From contig NZ_JAKSYM010000171.1 in assembly GCF_022829545.1 (NCBI RefSeq), forward strand, positions 1-44,548: DNA of 44,548 nt, read 5' to 3'. Of this stretch, positions 41,503-44,548 are shown in pieces. This stretch comes from Methylobacterium sp. J-030. Lineage in GTDB: Bacteria > Pseudomonadota > Alphaproteobacteria > Rhizobiales > Beijerinckiaceae. The notes under the pieces were generated by a model. It searched no databases. It was not told the origin of the DNA and saw nothing but the letters and a program-made list of their open reading frames with translations. Made by a program: the position numbers and the translations under genes. Numbering within the stretch: the first letter of the stretch is position 1; every line of letters starts with the position of its first letter.

Positions 41503-42280
41503 TCAGACCACGGTTGCGACCTTGGCACCGTCCATTGTCACCGTCACACCAGTCACGTAGCTGGCCCGCGCCGAGGCCAGGAACACCACCGTCGCTGCCA
41601 CCTCCTCCGGCTGGGCCATGCGCCCCAGTGGGATGCCCGCCTCAGCCTGAACCTGCGCCTCGTGGATGCCGATGCCGAGCAGTCTCGCCTCGGCCTGCAT
41701 GCCCTCCGCAACCCGGTCGGTGCGCGTCAGCCCGGGGTTGACGCCGACCACCCGTACTCCGCGGCCGGTGTAGGCTTGCGCCAGACCGGCCGTGGCCAGC
41801 ATCAGCGCCGCGTTGGCCGCCCCCCGCCCGCGAGATGGGTCGGCGCCGCCACCTTGCCCCCATTTCCGAAGATATTGACGATCACACCCCTGCCCCGGGC
41901 TGCCATGCGCTTCACCGCCGGATTGAACATGTTGACGATGTGAACAGCTTGGCGTCGAAGGCGGCGCGCCAGTGCTCCGGGGTCAACTCGTCGGGCGGCG
42001 TCCGGCGGGCGGCGCCAGCGCTGTTGACCAGCACGTCGACTGGGCCGAGTTCGGCCTCCAGCGCGTCGAGGGCGGCAAGCGCCTGGGTTGGATCGCCAAG
42101 GTCAGCGGCGTACCCCGCGACTTCGCCAAGCACTTCGCGCGCTCGGTCGAGGTTGGCCTGCGAGCGGGAGACGATCCCGACCTTGGCGCCCTCGGCACAG
42201 AAGGCGCGGGCACAGGCCAGCCCGATGCCCTTCGAGCCGCCGGTGACGAGGACGACCTTACCGTTGAGGTCCAGTTCCAT
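41503..42280 (-). pseudogene. Short-chain dehydrogenase/reductase, broken by two frameshifts
   Basis: From 42280: ELDLNGKVVLVTGGSKGIGLACARAF (NAD(P)-binding TGGSKGIG) and VDVLVNSAG. A one-base loss near 41943 shifts to [30 protein letters not shown], and a second at a G-run near 41823 shifts to [29 protein letters not shown] and the C-terminus [14 protein letters not shown]. The usual Tyr-x-x-x-Lys motif is replaced around THLAGGAANAAL. Product would be non-functional unless these are sequencing errors. Confidence 0.75.
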
Positions 42281-42498
42281 CGTTCTGTCCCTTCGGCGAC
42301 GCCGGCCTCTCACATCGCGTTCGTGTTCGGATCAGCAATTGCGCGGCCTCTTCCGCCGCGGTGATGCGGTTTGAGAACCTGCCGCGACGGTCCACGCGCC
42401 CGCCGATCTCGTTAGGCCGCTCAGCCGCTTTACCCTGCGATCGCTCGCGTAAAGGGTTAGGCACGGCGACCGGCGTCGTGCGCGACGGAGCTACGCCG

Positions 42499-42840
42499 AT
42501 GAACGACAACACACCTCTCGACGCCGACGATTTCGCCGAATGGGTTTGGGACATCGTCGAACGGTACGACCTCGGTTTGCGCGCCGACTCGCCGTTGGCG
42601 GGCGCTACGGTGCTGTTGGCCGACGCCGCTTTCGACTTGAAGGAACTGGAGCTCAAGACCTTCCGCGAGCAAGCTCTTACTGAGGAGACGCGAGGGGGCA
42701 TCGCCGCCTGCGCCGTCATGCTCGCCGATGTTCTCAAGCTCGCCCAGCTTTGTCCCGGCGAGCCGAGCGCGGGACACGTTACCGAGACGGACGATGGGAC
42801 CCTGACGTGGGCGCCGGCCGGTGCTTCCGATGATCTCTGA
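42499..42840 (+). CDS. Small acidic hypothetical protein
   Basis: 113 residues, ATG at 42499 with GGAG 9 bases upstream. Helical (FAEWVWDIVERYDLGL, AACAVMLADVLKLAQLCPGEP) and acidic. No family recognised. A longer reading from 42361 covers likely promoter sequence. Confidence 0.65.
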   Translation: MNDNTPLDADDFAEWVWDIVERYDLGLRADSPLAGATVLLADAAFDLKELELKTFREQALTEETRGGIAACAVMLADVLKLAQLCPGEPSAGHVTETDDGTLTWAPAGASDDL

Positions 42841-42986
42841 AGGCTGCTGGGGACCGCCGGCTCGGCAGCCGCGATTAGGATGGGGCGACCGCTACTTTCG
42901 AGTGGCGGCGGTCGACTGCTTGTGGCCGTAAGCAGCCTGTCTGCTTCGGAGCAGGCCCACTGGAAAGCGGACGGCCTCCTATTCAC

Positions 42987-43169
42987 CGAGGCTGTGTCAA
43001 AACTCGGATGTCATCGGTCGCTGTCGCCAATTTTTCCCCGAAGGCGCGTGACACCGGCCGAGCGAAACTCGTGTTGCCCCCCGACAGCCGCTTCGGGGAT
43101 CGCTTACGAACGATGCAAAGGCATTTCTTCTCCGGGCTCGCAATGCCCTTGAGTTTTGACACAGCCTCG
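42987..43169. mobile_element. MITE-like element, 183 bp
   Basis: Two perfect 19-base inverted repeats, CGAGGCTGTGTCAAAACTC at 42987-43005 and its complement at 43151-43169, flank a GC-rich interior without a gene. Ends containing CTGTGTCAAAA are common for IS4/IS5/IS1182-like elements, so this is probably a non-autonomous derivative. A clear target duplication was not found. Confidence 0.7.
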
Positions 43170-43355
43170 ACCCAACTTAGTCGTTCACGCGTGACCGTGC
43201 TGTTCCGGAAAGCAGACGTACCCTAGGCCGTTGCTATGGCGGTGATGCGCCCGTTTCGGTCATTCAGACGGCTTTGACCCGGTCCAATAGGCGGACACCA
43301 GCGACCGCGACCAATTGTTCGCATAAGGGCAGGACACTGTTGACGAAGTCAGCGG

Positions 43356-43690
43356 CTACGCGGCGAGGGCAGCAAAACGAGAGGTGCGGGTTGTCGCGAG
43401 GCGGCGCCGAGCGAGCCATGCGGCGAGTCGATCGAGGTTAAGGGCGGCCGCGGTGGCGAGGCTCTGCAGGCTGGTCCTGGCCAAGCCGCGGTAACGGCAG
43501 CGGCGCAGTCCGAGCGCGCGCACGCCCTGGACGATCGTGCCTTCGACACCGCGCCGCTGGGCATAGAGATGCCTCGTCTCGCCGGCTTGCCGGGCCCGGG
43601 CCGCCACGAGCGCCTCGTGCTCGGCGCGCGGGTGCAGCGTTAGCTGCCGCCCTTGCCCGCGGGCCGACGTGCAGCACGTCCGGGATGGGT
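43356..43690 (-). pseudogene. IS1182-family transposase, C-terminal remnant
   Basis: The reading GRQLTLHPRAEHEALVAARARQAGETRHLYAQRRGVEGTIVQGVRALGLRRCRYRGLARTSLQ, then ATAAALNLDRLAAWLARR, matches the conserved C-terminus of IS1182-type transposases. The upstream catalytic part is absent and the frame breaks near 43690, so only a fragment remains. Confidence 0.75.
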
Positions 43691-44006
43691 GTGAACGGAG
43701 CGACATGGGCGGCCTCCGGACTGGAAACCTTCTCAACGCCCCTCAGGCTGGCCACGCTCACTTCGCCAACAGTGTCGGGCAGCTTAGGGAACGCCGCGGC
43801 GTTTTACGGCCTGCGTGACCCACCGCGCGCCCTAGATAGGTCTGCTTCCAGGTCGTCGATGAGGTAGAGGCCTATGCTCATGACGCAATCGTGAGGTTTC
43901 AACAGGCGCTACGCGGTATCTCGTGTCGCGATTTCGCCCTGCTTCGACGCTGTACTTATGGTGCCGGCAATGCATGGGTCGGCGCAGCGAGCCGTGGGCA
44001 GCACCT
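43691..44006. other. About 315 bases without credible gene
   Basis: Lies between the IS1182 remnant and the right-edge gene. Open frames on both strands here have shadow-like composition. Promoter of the dioxygenase-like gene is expected at its right end. Confidence 0.35.
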
Positions 44007-44548
44007 ATGTCAATCGCGCAGATGTTTCGCGGCACATTGATGACACCCCTATGGCTGGCCCAGCTGGCGACTGGCTCTAAGTCATTCGTCGACAACCCAA
44101 TTCTTGGCTCTGAACGCTTGAACAAAGTTGGTCTGCACACAGTGCGGGTGCGCTTTGCTCATGCCATGGCGGGCTTCCGTCGCCATCAGCTCGCTCATCT
44201 GGTCCGCGCCCAGGACAGGACTGACTTCGCCCGCGACGGATTCATCCGGCGCGCCGACTTCATGCCGGCCGAACTACACAAGGCGGTCTATGCCGAGGTC
44301 ACCAGCGTGGCCGCCGAAGGCCGCGAGCAGGTCCAGGGCGACACCGTCCCCCGCCGCAGCCCCCTCGACCCGGAGACGTTGAAGCGGATGCAGGCGATGC
44401 GCCAGCCCCTGGCGATGCTGGATTGGAAGAATCTGCTGCGCTGTGTGCCGAGCTTCAACTGCGAGCCGATCCCGACCGTGCAGACGAACCTGTCCCTCGT
44501 CAGCGACGCCCCGCCGGACCCGCAGACCAACTTCCAAAACGACAACTT
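44007..44548 (+). CDS. Phytanoyl-CoA dioxygenase-like protein (partial, 3' end outside window)
   Basis: About 180 residues are visible. The start is set at ATG 44007 (MSIAQMFRGTLMTPLWLAQLA); 44022 and 44040 are alternatives. NPILGSERLNKVGLHTVRV, FARDGFIRRADFMPAEL and REQVQGDTVPRRSPLDPETL followed by PPDPQTNFQND are features of a bacterial PhyH-like group (Fe(II)/2-oxoglutarate dioxygenases). The metal-binding HxD would lie at or past the right edge (normally H-x-D after DPQT), so it cannot be checked; note Asn-Asp where a His-Asp might be expected. Confidence 0.7.
   Translation, partial: MSIAQMFRGTLMTPLWLAQLATGSKSFVDNPILGSERLNKVGLHTVRVRFAHAMAGFRRHQLAHLVRAQDRTDFARDGFIRRADFMPAELHKAVYAEVTSVAAEGREQVQGDTVPRRSPLDPETLKRMQAMRQPLAMLDWKNLLRCVPSFNCEPIPTVQTNLSLVSDAPPDPQTNFQNDN

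Noticed and set aside
43832..44140. 102-codon minus-strand frame near the right edge
   Set aside because: Overlaps the start of the phytanoyl-CoA dioxygenase-like gene, which has clear family motifs; the minus frame has none.

Overview
The window looks like chromosomal DNA of a Methylobacterium/Methylorubrum-type alphaproteobacterium (Hyphomicrobiales). This is inferred from high GC, a Tat-dependent secretory repertoire, IS5/IS630/IS1182/IS1595-type insertion sequences, DUF6166 and FCD-type GntR genes, and many small GC-rich genes of a kind common in that group. No ribosomal RNA, CRISPR array or ordinary complete tRNA gene was seen.

Region 1 (1-11.5 kb) is a metabolic locus. A secreted NHL-propeller protein and a TAXI solute-binding protein run left. 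A secreted amidohydrolase runs right. A tight three-gene operon then encodes a Tat-exported ThDP enzyme resembling oxalyl-CoA decarboxylase/2-hydroxyacyl-CoA lyase, an unknown protein and a small periplasmic cytochrome c. Small secreted and membrane proteins, a fatty-acid-hydroxylase-superfamily protein, and an MFS transporter divergent from a GntR/FCD regulator follow. The whole suggests uptake and periplasmic oxidation or cleavage of an organic acid, but the substrate cannot be read from sequence.

Region 2 (11.6-31.9 kb) is accessory DNA, probably an integrative element. It holds small orphan genes, then a HigBA-like toxin-antitoxin pair behind a 34-bp palindrome. Next is a very compact defence cluster: DUF3800 protein, Vsr endonuclease, DUF262 protein, HEPN nuclease of the MAE_28990 type and a C5 cytosine methyltransferase. 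A second block of small genes follows (Xre regulator with its operator, HExxH protein, ribbon-helix-helix proteins). A replication/integration module closes the region: HTH protein, Toprim primase-like protein, RepA-like helicase, an iteron/hairpin region resembling an origin, an AlpA-like protein and a tyrosine integrase. Inside the 3' end of the integrase gene lies a copy of a tRNA-Leu-type 3' end, a likely attachment core.

Region 3 (31.9-40.6 kb) is an insertion hotspot. An AT-rich orphan gene is followed by a three-layer nest: an IS5-family remnant split by a decayed IS630-family element, itself split by an intact 3053-bp IS1595-family transposon with 26-bp perfect inverted repeats and 8-bp target duplications. 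That transposon carries an ImmA/IrrE-DUF4411 toxin-antitoxin-like operon overlapping the transposase gene. It also carries a tRNA-like sequence whose 3' half lies upstream of its 5' half. A possible HUH-type protein and an amber-interrupted small gene follow.

Region 4 (40.6-44.5 kb) returns to metabolism: a secreted alpha/beta hydrolase, a frameshifted short-chain dehydrogenase, a small conserved gene, a 183-bp MITE-like element, an IS1182 remnant and the start of a phytanoyl-CoA dioxygenase-like gene.
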